Below, piece after piece: positions 44,367 through 52,789 of a stretch of 64,000 bases of DNA. The notes under the pieces were generated by a model. That model worked only from the letters and a program-made list of their open reading frames with translations. It did not search any database and was not told where the DNA came from. Location: positions 1,798,001-1,862,000 of the forward strand of contig NZ_CP022297.1 of the NCBI RefSeq assembly GCF_017310015.1, read 5' to 3'. Position numbers and translations under genes: made by a program. The DNA comes from Marinobacterium iners (GTDB lineage Bacteria > Pseudomonadota > Gammaproteobacteria > Pseudomonadales > Balneatricaceae). Every line of letters begins with the position of its first letter. Position 1 is the stretch's first letter.

Positions 44367-44987
44367 GTGTTTGAACTTATTGTCGCTGGTGGCTGGCTGA
44401 TGCTGCCAATTATTGCCTGTTCAGTGGTTGCGCTGGCTATCTGCCTGGAGCGGCTGATGGTGTTGCGCCCACGGAAAATCACCCCCCCGGGACTGTTGGC
44501 CCAAGTCTGGGAGATGACGCGCAGTGGTACTCTCACTGCCGAGTACATGAGTGTTATCCGACAGGAAAGCCCACTCGGGCGCATCATTGTGGCCGGCATG
44601 AACAACTCCCGTCATGGTCGTGACATCATGAAAGAGAGTATCCAGGAAGAAGCCTCACATGTGGTGCACGATATGGAGCGGTTCCTGAACCCTCTGGGGA
44701 CCATTGCTGCCATAACACCACTGTTGGGTCTGTTGGGTACTGTTATTGGCATGATCAAGGTGTTCACGGAGATCATGATTCAGGGTACCGGTAACGCCGG
44801 GGTGCTGGCTGGTGGCATCTCCGAGGCATTGATAACCACGGCGGCAGGTTTGTCTGTTGCCATCCCCGCCCTGGTCATGCACCGTTATTTCCAGCGACGC
44901 GTCGACTCTCTGGTACTGACCATGGAGCAGGAATCGATCAAGCTGGTCGAAGCGATCCATGGTGATCGTGAAGTTGATATTCGCTAA
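44367..44987 (+). CDS. exbB: ExbB/TolQ/MotA-family proton channel subunit
   Basis: A 206-residue inner-membrane protein with three membrane helices (about 7-28, 110-135 and 150-175). The MotA/TolQ/ExbB core is clear, with LGLLGTVIGMIKVF and the last-helix segment EALITTAAGL. With ExbD it should form a proton-driven motor for a periplasmic process. The usual partner tonB and the tol-pal genes are absent. This pair between comEC and lpxK is conserved in Pseudomonas, where its partner is not settled. The GTG at 44367 is chosen for its near-perfect ribosome site. Confidence 0.88.
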   Translation: MFELIVAGGWLMLPIIACSVVALAICLERLMVLRPRKITPPGLLAQVWEMTRSGTLTAEYMSVIRQESPLGRIIVAGMNNSRHGRDIMKESIQEEASHVVHDMERFLNPLGTIAAITPLLGLLGTVIGMIKVFTEIMIQGTGNAGVLAGGISEALITTAAGLSVAIPALVMHRYFQRRVDSLVLTMEQESIKLVEAIHGDREVDIR

Positions 44988-44998
44988 CGGAGTCCAGG

Positions 44999-45421
44999 GT
45001 GAAATTTCAACGTCAACGCAGGGAAGAGATCAATATCAACCTGACACCATTGATTGATGTGGTCTTTCTGCTGCTGATTTTCTTTATGATATCCACCACC
45101 TTCACGCGCGAAGCTCACTTGACCATCAGTTTGCCGGAGGCCTCTGCAGAAGGAGAAGCCCAGCAACAGACAGACAGCATTGATGTGGTTGTAGGAGCTG
45201 AAGGGCAGTACACAATCAATGGCGAATCTTTGGTGAGCAGCGATGCCCTGACCCTTCGCCGTGCGTTGCTCAAGCTCGCAGGTGAGGCGCGTGACGTGCC
45301 ATTCATTATCACGGCAGATGCCCAGGCGGCACACCAGTCGGTGGTTACCGTCATGGATGTAGCCGGAAAGCTGGGTTTCAGCAAGCTCAGCATCACCACT
45401 CAAAAAACCAGCTCTGACTGA
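44999..45421 (+). CDS. exbD: ExbD/TolR-family protein
   Basis: The small partner of the ExbB-like subunit. The product is 140 residues: a short cytosolic start, one membrane helix at about 19-40 with the essential Asp at 20 (TPLIDVVF), and a periplasmic ExbD domain (about 60-135). GTG start with GGAG upstream; 11 bases follow the exbB-like stop. The stop overlaps lpxK as TGATG. Confidence 0.9.
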   Translation: MKFQRQRREEININLTPLIDVVFLLLIFFMISTTFTREAHLTISLPEASAEGEAQQQTDSIDVVVGAEGQYTINGESLVSSDALTLRRALLKLAGEARDVPFIITADAQAAHQSVVTVMDVAGKLGFSKLSITTQKTSSD

Positions 45422-46464
45422 TGTCACTAGCCTCTGCCTGGTATCGCAATGCCCGTTGGTTGAAGTTGCTGAGACCACTGTCAGCGCTGGTGGAGCGGGT
45501 TTCCCGCAAGAGGTTTTCGAGCCGCTTCGAAGCGTCCGCGGAAAATCAGCTGCCGGTCCCTGTGATCATCGTGGGCAATATCAGTGTAGGGGGAACGGGC
45601 AAGACTCCGCTTACCATCGCGTTGATTGAACTGCTGCGAAGGCACGGCTGGACACCGGGCGTTATCAGTCGAGGCTATGGCGCCAAGCCGGCGTGCTACC
45701 CATGGCCAGTTACATCTTCTACTTCAGCCCGGGAAGGGGGAGATGAGCCCTGTCTGATAGTGCGGCGAACAGGAGTGCCACTGTATATTGATCCGAATCG
45801 CGTTGCGGCTGCACGTGAGCTTCTGCAGCATCATGCCTGCGATGTTCTGATCAGTGACGATGGCCTGCAGCACTATGCATTGCCGCGCACGGTTGAAATC
45901 GCAGTGATAGACGGTGCTCGAGGGCTTGGCAATGGGCGCTGTCTGCCGGAGGGACCTCTGCGTGAGCCTCCAGAACGGCTGCAGCTGGTGGATCTCGTGG
46001 TCGTCAATGGCCCGCTTTCACCAACCGCACGAAAGCAGCTGACTGATCTTCGCCTGCCATGGTGCCCAATGAATCTTGAAGCTGGAAAACTGTATCCGCT
46101 TGCTGGCGGTGACGCGATAACGGCCGATACCTGGCCACTTGAGCGACGTGTCGATGCGGTAGCTGGTATTGGTAACCCGGCCCGTTTTTTTCAAACTCTG
46201 CGTGAACTGGGCTTTGATCCGATTGAGCACCCTATGGCTGACCATGCAAACCTGAATGAAGATGCACTCAGCTTTGGATCCGGGTTACCGTTGATCATGA
46301 CCGAGAAAGATGCGGTAAAATGCAGCCAGTTCGATCTTGCCAATAGCTGGGCTCTTAGAGTGGATGCCCAGCTGGATGCTCATGTAGAGCAGACCTTGCT
46401 GACACGCCTGACCTCCAGGTCGGCACAACCCACAGGACACAAAGATGGATCCGAAACTGCTTGA
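45421..46464 (+). CDS. lpxK: Tetraacyldisaccharide 4'-kinase LpxK
   Basis: Phosphorylates the lipid A precursor to lipid IV-A at the inner membrane. The product is 347 residues. An N-terminal amphipathic/membrane segment is followed by the P-loop GNISVGGTGKTPL at about 57-69 and a catalytic loop with SDDGLQHY. The ATG overlaps the exbD-like stop by one base. Its 3' end overlaps ycaR by 20 bases, so lipid A and KDO genes are read together. Confidence 0.95.
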   Translation: MSLASAWYRNARWLKLLRPLSALVERVSRKRFSSRFEASAENQLPVPVIIVGNISVGGTGKTPLTIALIELLRRHGWTPGVISRGYGAKPACYPWPVTSSTSAREGGDEPCLIVRRTGVPLYIDPNRVAAARELLQHHACDVLISDDGLQHYALPRTVEIAVIDGARGLGNGRCLPEGPLREPPERLQLVDLVVVNGPLSPTARKQLTDLRLPWCPMNLEAGKLYPLAGGDAITADTWPLERRVDAVAGIGNPARFFQTLRELGFDPIEHPMADHANLNEDALSFGSGLPLIMTEKDAVKCSQFDLANSWALRVDAQLDAHVEQTLLTRLTSRSAQPTGHKDGSETA

Positions 46465-46636
46465 TATTCTCGTTTGCCCAGTCTCCAAGGCACCGCTTGA
46501 GTGGAACAGGGAAAGCAATGAGCTGATCTGCCGTGCCAGCGGCCTGGCCTACCCGATCAGAGACGATATTCCGGTCATGCTGGAGTCCGAGGCCCGTACC
46601 CTGACGACCGATGAACGACTCAAAGAGAGCAAGTAA
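46445..46636 (+). CDS. ycaR: Trm112/YcaR family protein
   Basis: A 63-residue protein of the YcaR/Trm112 family, with KLLDILVCPVSK at the start and LAYPIRDDIPVMLESEARTL at the end. The E. coli protein has CPVC; here the second Cys is Ser (CPVS) and only one further Cys remains, so a zinc site of that kind looks lost. The function in bacteria is unsettled; the gene is nearly always next to lpxK and kdsB. ATG at 46445 with AGGA upstream, inside the lpxK end. Confidence 0.88.
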   Translation: MDPKLLDILVCPVSKAPLEWNRESNELICRASGLAYPIRDDIPVMLESEARTLTTDERLKESK

Positions 46637-46639
46637 GCC

Positions 46640-47407
46640 ATGAGTTTTTCAGTTGTCATTCCTGCTCGATATGCTTCCAGCCGCTTTCCGGGCAAGCCGC
46701 TGGCGGATCTTGCCGGCAAACCGATGTTGCAACATGTCTATGAGCGTGCCTGTGAAAGTGAAGCAGTTCGCGTCATCATTGCAACGGATGATGAGCGTAT
46801 TGCACATGTTGCCCGGAACTTTGGCGCTGAAGTATGCATGACTTCAGACGACCATCCTTCCGGTACTGACCGGCTGCAGGAGGTCGTTCACAAGCTGGGG
46901 TTTTACGCCGACGATATTGTGGTGAACGTTCAGGGCGATGAACCCTTGATTCCACCCAGAATCATCAACCAGGTTGCACACAACCTTATGGCACTGCCGA
47001 TGGCTGGAATTGCAACCCTGTCCGAGCCGATCGAAACGGTTGATACGCTAGTCAACCCCAACGTAGTCAAGGTGGTGACCGACCACCAGGGCATGGCACT
47101 GTATTTCAGTCGCGCACCAATACCTTGGCCGCGTGACAGCTTCATGAGCGAGGTAGGTCGGTCCACAATGCCGGAAGGTTTTTCCTGGCAAAGGCATATT
47201 GGCCTGTATGCCTATCGGGTCAAGTTGCTGAATGACTTTGTTCGTTGGCCACCAGCACCCTTGGAACAGACCGAATGCCTGGAACAGCTGCGTGCACTCT
47301 GGAATGGTGTTGGCATCCATGTGGATGCGGCTGATGAAACACCGCCTGCAGGGGTCGATACGCCTGAAGATCTGGAACGCATCCGCCAGCTGTTGGTACT
47401 TAAATAG
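46640..47407 (+). CDS. kdsB: CMP-KDO synthetase KdsB
   Basis: Activates KDO with CTP to CMP-KDO for the LPS inner core. The product is 255 residues, the standard length. The nucleotide-binding start IPARYASSRFPGKPL, the TDD(E) and DHPSGTDR segments and NVQGDEPLI are all present. It is three bases after ycaR in the lipid A/KDO cluster. Confidence 0.96.
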   Translation: MSFSVVIPARYASSRFPGKPLADLAGKPMLQHVYERACESEAVRVIIATDDERIAHVARNFGAEVCMTSDDHPSGTDRLQEVVHKLGFYADDIVVNVQGDEPLIPPRIINQVAHNLMALPMAGIATLSEPIETVDTLVNPNVVKVVTDHQGMALYFSRAPIPWPRDSFMSEVGRSTMPEGFSWQRHIGLYAYRVKLLNDFVRWPPAPLEQTECLEQLRALWNGVGIHVDAADETPPAGVDTPEDLERIRQLLVLK

Positions 47408-47418
47408 CAGGGGTAGGG

Positions 47419-47910
47419 ATGACTAAACCAACGCGCATTCTTTTTGTTTGCTTAGGCAATATCTGCAGATCACCAACGGCACATGGCGTGTTTGAGCATT
47501 TGTTGAGTCAAGACAATGGCGGCATGAGGGTTGATGTTGACTCGGCGGGTACCGGTGACTGGCATGTTGGCAAGGCGCCGGACCCACGTACTCGAGCCGC
47601 AGCGGCACGGCGGGGGTACTCACTTGAGCACTTGCGTGCTCGGACTGTTGAGGATGAGGATTTTGGTCGGTTTGACTATATTCTGGCGATGGATGACGCC
47701 AACCTGCGCGAGCTTCGCAGGCGCTGCCCTACAGACTTTCGTGGCCATCTTGGCCTGTTTCTGGAATTTGCAGCCAACAGCCGTGTTCGCGAAGTGCCAG
47801 ACCCCTATTACACCTCCGGTGAACAAGGCTTCGATGAGGTACTCGATTTGGTAGAGGCGGCTTCTGCAGGCCTGTTGCGACACCTGCGCTCTGGTGGGTG
47901 CCGTGACTGA
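47419..47910 (+). CDS. Low-molecular-weight protein tyrosine phosphatase
   Basis: A 163-residue cytosolic phosphatase. The P-loop CLGNICRS has the nucleophile Cys11 and Arg17, and the general-acid Asp lies in PDPYYT. It belongs to the LMW-PTP family; in Pseudomonas the gene at this place is called ptpA. Its target here is unknown. It has no neighbouring tyrosine kinase or capsule genes. The end overlaps murB by eight bases. Confidence 0.92.
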   Translation: MTKPTRILFVCLGNICRSPTAHGVFEHLLSQDNGGMRVDVDSAGTGDWHVGKAPDPRTRAAAARRGYSLEHLRARTVEDEDFGRFDYILAMDDANLRELRRRCPTDFRGHLGLFLEFAANSRVREVPDPYYTSGEQGFDEVLDLVEAASAGLLRHLRSGGCRD

Positions 47911-48922
47911 ATCGCTACAATTCAGGACTGAATATCCCTTGCAGGCCCTGAATACGTTCGGGCTGCCAGCAGTGGCTGAGTACTACACTGAAATTCATGC
48001 CGCTGATCAGTTGAAGCAACTGGAGCAGTGGTTGAAACATCACCCTATGCCGCTGTTGCTGCTTGGTGGCGGCAGCAATCTGGTGCTGGCTGATCGTGTG
48101 CCGGGGCTTGTTGCGCGGATAATGATTCGTGGGTGGCAATTGTCTGACCTGCCGGGAGATCATGTCCGTTTGCGTGTAGGGGCCGGGGAAAATTGGCATG
48201 CGACAGTTGAAAGGTCAATCAGGCAGGGACTCTACGGACTTGAGAATCTTGCCCTGATACCTGGAACCGTTGGAGCGGCACCGGTACAAAATATCGGTGC
48301 CTACGGGGTTGAGCTGAAGGATCGAATCAGTGCAGTCGAAGTGTTTGATCGACACGAGCACCGCCAGCGTGACCTGACCCCAGAGGCGTGTCGATTTGGT
48401 TACCGAGACAGCCTGTTTAAAAGCAGTGAGCCTGAGCGGTACGTTATCACGGCTGTGGAGTTTTGCCTTGCGCGGCAGTTTACAGCGGAAGTGAGCTATG
48501 CAGGCCTGAGAGATGGGCTTGGCGACGGTCCTGTCACACCGGAGCGTGTATTCGATACAGTGTGTAGAATCCGTCGTACGAAACTGCCTGACCCCTTAGA
48601 CATCGGTAATGCCGGCAGCTTTTTCAAGAACCCGGTGGTATCGGTTGAGAAGTATGAGCAACTGAAGCATCGGTTCCAGAATCTCGTTGCCTATGCTGAC
48701 ACCGGTGGTTATAAACTGGCTGCAGGCTGGCTGATCGATCAATGTGGTCTGAAAGGGTTTGCCCTCGATCGCGCTGGCGTGTTTGCCCAGCAAGCGCTGG
48801 TGCTGGTAAATCTTGGCGCTGCTCACCGTGAGGATATTGAACATCTATCCATGCATGTGCAAAAGGTGGTGCAGGAGCGTTTCGGCGTCATTCTGGAACC
48901 GGAGCCACGTTTTTATCCCTGA
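47903..48922 (+). CDS. murB: UDP-N-acetylenolpyruvoylglucosamine reductase MurB
   Basis: Reduces UDP-GlcNAc-enolpyruvate with NADPH to UDP-MurNAc, an early peptidoglycan step. The product is 339 residues, the long type I form. The FAD-binding region includes LLGGGSNLV and IPGTVGAAPVQNIGAYG; the catalytic Ser lies in GSFFKNPV and the terminal EPEPRF carries the Glu. Two in-frame GTG starts are possible (47894 and 47903). The second is used because the family N-terminus is short and GGTGGG precedes it. A shared terminator with rne follows. Confidence 0.94.
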   Translation: MTESLQFRTEYPLQALNTFGLPAVAEYYTEIHAADQLKQLEQWLKHHPMPLLLLGGGSNLVLADRVPGLVARIMIRGWQLSDLPGDHVRLRVGAGENWHATVERSIRQGLYGLENLALIPGTVGAAPVQNIGAYGVELKDRISAVEVFDRHEHRQRDLTPEACRFGYRDSLFKSSEPERYVITAVEFCLARQFTAEVSYAGLRDGLGDGPVTPERVFDTVCRIRRTKLPDPLDIGNAGSFFKNPVVSVEKYEQLKHRFQNLVAYADTGGYKLAAGWLIDQCGLKGFALDRAGVFAQQALVLVNLGAAHREDIEHLSMHVQKVVQERFGVILEPEPRFYP

Positions 48923-48947
48923 TCGCAATGTGCAGTAACTAACGGAT

Positions 48948-48987
48948 AAAAAAAACCGCAGGGGCGTTCGCCGCTGCGGTTTTTTTA
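48948..48987. terminator. Bidirectional terminator between murB and rne
   Basis: A run of A, a GC-rich stem with one mismatch, a two-base loop and a run of seven T (48980-48986). It can end murB on plus and rne on minus. Confidence 0.88.
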
Positions 48988-48997
48988 TCTGTGAGCC

Positions 48998-51900
48998 TTA
49001 CAGGTCACCGTCCTTATTGTCTGCCTGCTGACGACGGCGCACTTCGCGTGGGTCATTGGGCGCACGACGAGCACGGCGGCGAGACACGGGCTTGGTAGAC
49101 GCTGTATCGTCTGCCTCGGCCTTTGTCTCATTGGCTTCAGTTTCAGCTTCAGCTTTTTCTTCGGTTGCAGCAGGCTGCTGATTATCAGACTCAGACTCAG
49201 ACTCAGACTCAGACTCAGACTCAGACTCAGACTCAGACTCAGACTCAGACTCAGACTCAGACTCAGCTGGCTGCAGCTCCGCTTTTACCGCATGAGTTTC
49301 CACTGTAGCCGGGTCTATTTCTGCAGCCTCATTCCGGTTGGCTTCCTGATCACTGTGCTGATCGGTAGCGGGGGACTCAACAGCCACCTTGGGTGTGTCG
49401 TCCTCGCTCTGGGCAAACAGCTCGACAGCGGTGTCAGGTACTGACTGCACTGATTCTTCAACCATTTCTGCAGCTGAACTGTTTTCGGCATCAGTCGCAG
49501 GCTGGGTCTGTTCTGCATCGGCAGTCTTATCCTGACGAGACTTGCCACGACCACGACGGTCACGTCCACGTGAACGACTGGAGCGCTTTCGCTCGCTGCT
49601 GTTATCGGCCTGCTCGTTGCTTTCCGCTTCAGTGGCAGTGTCGACTGAAGCAGACTGCTCGGCTGCTGCAGCTTTTTCTACAGCAGAGGGCTGTTCATCA
49701 GCTGGCTCGGCTTCCGTGGCAGATGATGTCGCAGTCTCTTCCGGTGCTGGTACATCCGGCACTGCTTCAGCAGAAGTGGCTGCCGAAACGGCTTCCTCTT
49801 TGGTAGATGACTCTTGTTGTGCTGTCGAAGGCTCGTTTTCGATAGCCAAGGTCTCTACCGCTTCAGTGGCTGTCTCAGCGACTTGCGGCTTGGCGGCAGC
49901 GTGTACCTGATCTGCAGAATCGTGCATCGCTGCAGGGCTGACCTCGGCCGTCACCACTTCAGTTTGCTCAGCAGCATCAGGCACTGCCAAGGTAGCATTG
50001 GTGATCTTGTCTTCAGCAAGCAGAGTCTGAATTTCGTCTTCAGCCTTTTCGTCACGCATTTCCTGAGGTAGAGGTGTACGAGTGGCGCTGCGTTGTTCGG
50101 TGTTACGACGACGGCGTCCACGACGACGGCTGCGGCTGCCTTCTTCTGTTACCTCGGCCTGGGATGCTTGAGATTGCAGTGCCTCAGACTTGCTTTCAGG
50201 TGTATTACTGCTCTGGTTGTCCTCAGCTGAGGTATTCTCCTGACGGGGTGACTGCTCATCGCGACGGTTGCGACTGCGACGGCGGCGGCTGCGGCCATTG
50301 TTTTCTTTCTTGTCTTTGTCTCCGTTGCTGGTTTCGCCAATCGGTGGCAGATTGGCATCACGCTCAACCGTAATGACCTCATCGCTGTCACGACGCTCAC
50401 GGCTGTTGCGGCGACGATCATTCTCGCGGCGCTCACGTGCGCGGCGCTTATTGTCACGACCGCTGTCACGATTGCCTCGGCTGGTGCGGTTGTCGTTTGC
50501 ATCATTATTGCTTGAGATACCGGGCTGTGCTTCCTGCTTATTATCCTTGGCTGGAGCAGACTCGGCCTTGCCTCCGAACAGAGTGCGCAATGTAGTCAGT
50601 ACGCGTTCACCAAAAGAGGCCGAAGCGGCGGCAGGTGCTGCTGTGACAGACGGGGTCTGGGCAGTGGGCTTTTCAGGAGCTGCCACGGCAGTGTTTGCTT
50701 CGGTTTTTCCCTGTGGTGCGCGAGTGGGTGGTACAACCGCTTTCACGGCAGCCTGCTCGCGCTTCACCGGCACGACACGACCAGGATCAGGTGTTTCTAC
50801 CTCGATCTCTGGCTGCAGGGTGTAGCTCGCATCATGGGTGGTGGCAATTGTATGATCGTCACGCAGGCGAACCACTTCGTAGTGCGGTGTTTCCATGTTC
50901 GGGTTGGGTACGATAACGACACGCACCTGATGACGCAGTTCGGCGTTGTGCACCTCATGACGTTTTTCATTGAGCAGATAGGTGGCAACGGTGACTGGCA
51001 GGATGGCACGAATCTGTGATGTGCGATCCTTGGAGGATTCTTCTTCAATCAGGCGCAGAATCGACAGTGCCAGTGATTCCGTATCGCGAATAGTCCCCTG
51101 ACCGTGGCAGCGCGGACAGACCATGCCACGAGACTCACTCAGTGAAGGACGAAGACGCTGACGTGACATTTCAAGCAGACCGAAGCGTGAAATTCGTCCC
51201 ATCTGAACGCGGGCGCGGTCAAGTTTGAGTGAATCGCGCAGGCGGTTCTCCACTTCACGCTGGTTTTTGATCGGCGTCATATCGATGAAATCGATTACGA
51301 TAAGTCCGCCGATATCACGCAGGCGAAGCTGGCGTGCGATCTCCTCGGCCGCCTCCAGGTTGGTCTGTAATGCGGTTTCTTCGATGTCACCACCGCGGGT
51401 TGCGCGGGCAGAGTTGATGTCGATAGATACCAGCGCTTCAGTGGGATCGATAACAATGGAGCCACCGGAAGGAAGTTTGACTTCTCGTTCAAACGCGGTC
51501 TCGATCTGGCTTTCAATCTGGAAACGGTTGAACAGCGGAGTCTGCTCCTTGTACAGCTTGATGCGGTTCTCGTAACTCGGCATCACCTGCTGTGCAAACA
51601 GAACGGCCTGTTCGTACACGGTTGGGTTGTCAATCAGCACTTCGCCGATGTCAGCGCGCAGGTAATCACGGATGGCGCGAATGACCACGTTGCTTTCCTG
51701 ATAGACCAGGAAGGGAGCAGGGCGCTGATTAACCTCCTTGACGGCATCCCAAAGGGTAATCAGGTAATCCAGATCCCACTGCAGTTCTTCAGAACTGCGA
51801 CCAATGCCAGCGGTGCGCACAATGGCGCCCATGCCGTCAGGGATATTGACACCTGACAGCGCCTCCTTGAGCTGAGCGCGGTCGTCACCCTCGATGCGGC

Positions 51901-52321
51901 GAGAAATGCCGCCGGCACGTGGGTTGTTAGGCATCAGAACAAGATAGCGACCAGCAAGGCTGATGAAAGTAGTCAGCGCTGCCCCTTTGTTGCCACGCTC
52001 TTCCTTATCGACCTGAACGATGACCTCAGTGCCTTCCTTGACCATTTCCTTGATGTTGGGACGCTGGCCACGTTCGGGCTGCTTGCAGAAGTATTCGCGG
52101 GCGATCTCTTTAAGCGGCAAAAAGCCATGGCGTTCTGCACCAAAATCAACAAAAGCCGCCTCCAGGCTGGGTTCAACCCGGGTGATGCGGCCTTTGTAGA
52201 TGTTGGCTTTTTTCTGTTCGCGACTGTCGGATTCTATATCCAGATCGAACAGACGCTGGCCGTCAACCAGCGCAACGCGCAACTCTTCGGGCTGAGTTGC
52301 GTTGATAAGCATTCTTTTCAT
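48998..52321 (-). CDS. rne: Ribonuclease E
   Basis: The essential endonuclease that starts mRNA decay and matures rRNA and tRNA. The product is 1107 residues. The N-terminus MKRMLINATQ matches E. coli. An S1 domain (about 35-120), the RNase H/5'-sensor region and the DNase-I-like core follow, with metal Asp residues in SIDINSARATRGG and VIDFIDMTP, then the zinc link CPRCHGQG. From about 520 the protein becomes a long low-complexity scaffold: Arg-rich blocks, Ala/Glu-rich segments, a Ser-Glu repeat (bases 49185-49266) and a basic C-terminus (RRRARRAPNDPREVRRR). A 468-base leader suggests autoregulation as in E. coli. Confidence 0.96.
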   Translation of the reverse strand: MKRMLINATQPEELRVALVDGQRLFDLDIESDSREQKKANIYKGRITRVEPSLEAAFVDFGAERHGFLPLKEIAREYFCKQPERGQRPNIKEMVKEGTEVIVQVDKEERGNKGAALTTFISLAGRYLVLMPNNPRAGGISRRIEGDDRAQLKEALSGVNIPDGMGAIVRTAGIGRSSEELQWDLDYLITLWDAVKEVNQRPAPFLVYQESNVVIRAIRDYLRADIGEVLIDNPTVYEQAVLFAQQVMPSYENRIKLYKEQTPLFNRFQIESQIETAFEREVKLPSGGSIVIDPTEALVSIDINSARATRGGDIEETALQTNLEAAEEIARQLRLRDIGGLIVIDFIDMTPIKNQREVENRLRDSLKLDRARVQMGRISRFGLLEMSRQRLRPSLSESRGMVCPRCHGQGTIRDTESLALSILRLIEEESSKDRTSQIRAILPVTVATYLLNEKRHEVHNAELRHQVRVVIVPNPNMETPHYEVVRLRDDHTIATTHDASYTLQPEIEVETPDPGRVVPVKREQAAVKAVVPPTRAPQGKTEANTAVAAPEKPTAQTPSVTAAPAAASASFGERVLTTLRTLFGGKAESAPAKDNKQEAQPGISSNNDANDNRTSRGNRDSGRDNKRRARERRENDRRRNSRERRDSDEVITVERDANLPPIGETSNGDKDKKENNGRSRRRRSRNRRDEQSPRQENTSAEDNQSSNTPESKSEALQSQASQAEVTEEGSRSRRRGRRRRNTEQRSATRTPLPQEMRDEKAEDEIQTLLAEDKITNATLAVPDAAEQTEVVTAEVSPAAMHDSADQVHAAAKPQVAETATEAVETLAIENEPSTAQQESSTKEEAVSAATSAEAVPDVPAPEETATSSATEAEPADEQPSAVEKAAAAEQSASVDTATEAESNEQADNSSERKRSSRSRGRDRRGRGKSRQDKTADAEQTQPATDAENSSAAEMVEESVQSVPDTAVELFAQSEDDTPKVAVESPATDQHSDQEANRNEAAEIDPATVETHAVKAELQPAESESESESESESESESESESESESESDNQQPAATEEKAEAETEANETKAEADDTASTKPVSRRRARRAPNDPREVRRRQQADNKDGDL
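49185..49266 (-). repeat. Hexanucleotide tandem repeat in rne, 13 perfect copies
   Basis: The plus-strand unit TCAGAC is repeated 13 times without error (49185-49262), plus a partial copy. In the rne frame it codes for alternating Glu and Ser. Because the unit is six bases, gain or loss of copies keeps the frame. It lies in the disordered acidic part of the RNase E scaffold. Confidence 0.95.
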
Positions 52322-52789
52322 GTTGTGTGCGTTCTCATAAACGCAACGCTTTACGCCCTGCGCAAGCAGAGGGTAAAGAGTCTGATGTCCAGTCTTTGGA
52401 TTGGCAGCCGCGGGTGGCAGTCTTGCCTGCAGTCACGCAAACGGCGTACTGCATATCGGCGGTGAAGGAAACGCTGACCCATGTCGTTATAGGTTCTGGC
52501 TGTGGCTGCCCTGATGGTGCGGGCAGGTTCCTGGTCAGTGTGCGTCTTCACCTCCAACTGGACCTTCCTGTCAGGCGAAGGCCGTGAAAGCGTTACGTAA
52601 AAAGTTTGTGACCCCATGTTGGGATCTCAGTATTCTGCCGTGGGTCGGGGTCTTGAGCGGCCACTCATCCTGAATTAAATGGCGGGGCCGGCTGCATGGA
52701 TTCCAAATTTACTAAAGCCAACCGCCTGCGGCATCGGTAGAATATAACAGCTAACCCCATAGGCATCAATTGAGAGTCAGTTCGTCTTT
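52322..52789. other. 468-base region between rne and rluC
   Basis: Divergent intergenic region. The half next to rne is probably its long 5' leader with the hairpins listed at 52328-52378. Short reading frames on both strands (for example 52351-52617 minus) have no family features, ribosome site or plausible composition. A TAGAATATAA stretch near 52736-52745 could be part of an rluC promoter, but no convincing -35 box was found. Confidence 0.6.
52328..52378 (-). promoter_or_regulatory. Two hairpins in the rne 5' leader
   Basis: The one nearest the start codon pairs 52328-52333 with 52340-52345 (six perfect pairs). The next pairs 52349-52361 with 52366-52378 (11 of 13 pairs, four-base loop). 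In E. coli, hairpins in the rne leader let RNase E reduce its own mRNA. That role is inferred here from position and structure; sequence identity to the E. coli element was not established. Confidence 0.5.

Noticed and set aside
49185..49266. Possible CRISPR-like repeats
   Set aside because: The units are six-base direct repeats with no spacers and they lie inside a coding frame.
49123..49308. Plus-strand ORF with Gln-Thr repeats
   Set aside because: It is the complement of the Ser-Glu repeat tract in rne; no ribosome site and no family features.
52351..52617. 88-residue minus-strand ORF in the rne leader
   Set aside because: Composition is unlike the other proteins, it overlaps leader hairpins, and it has no ribosome site.
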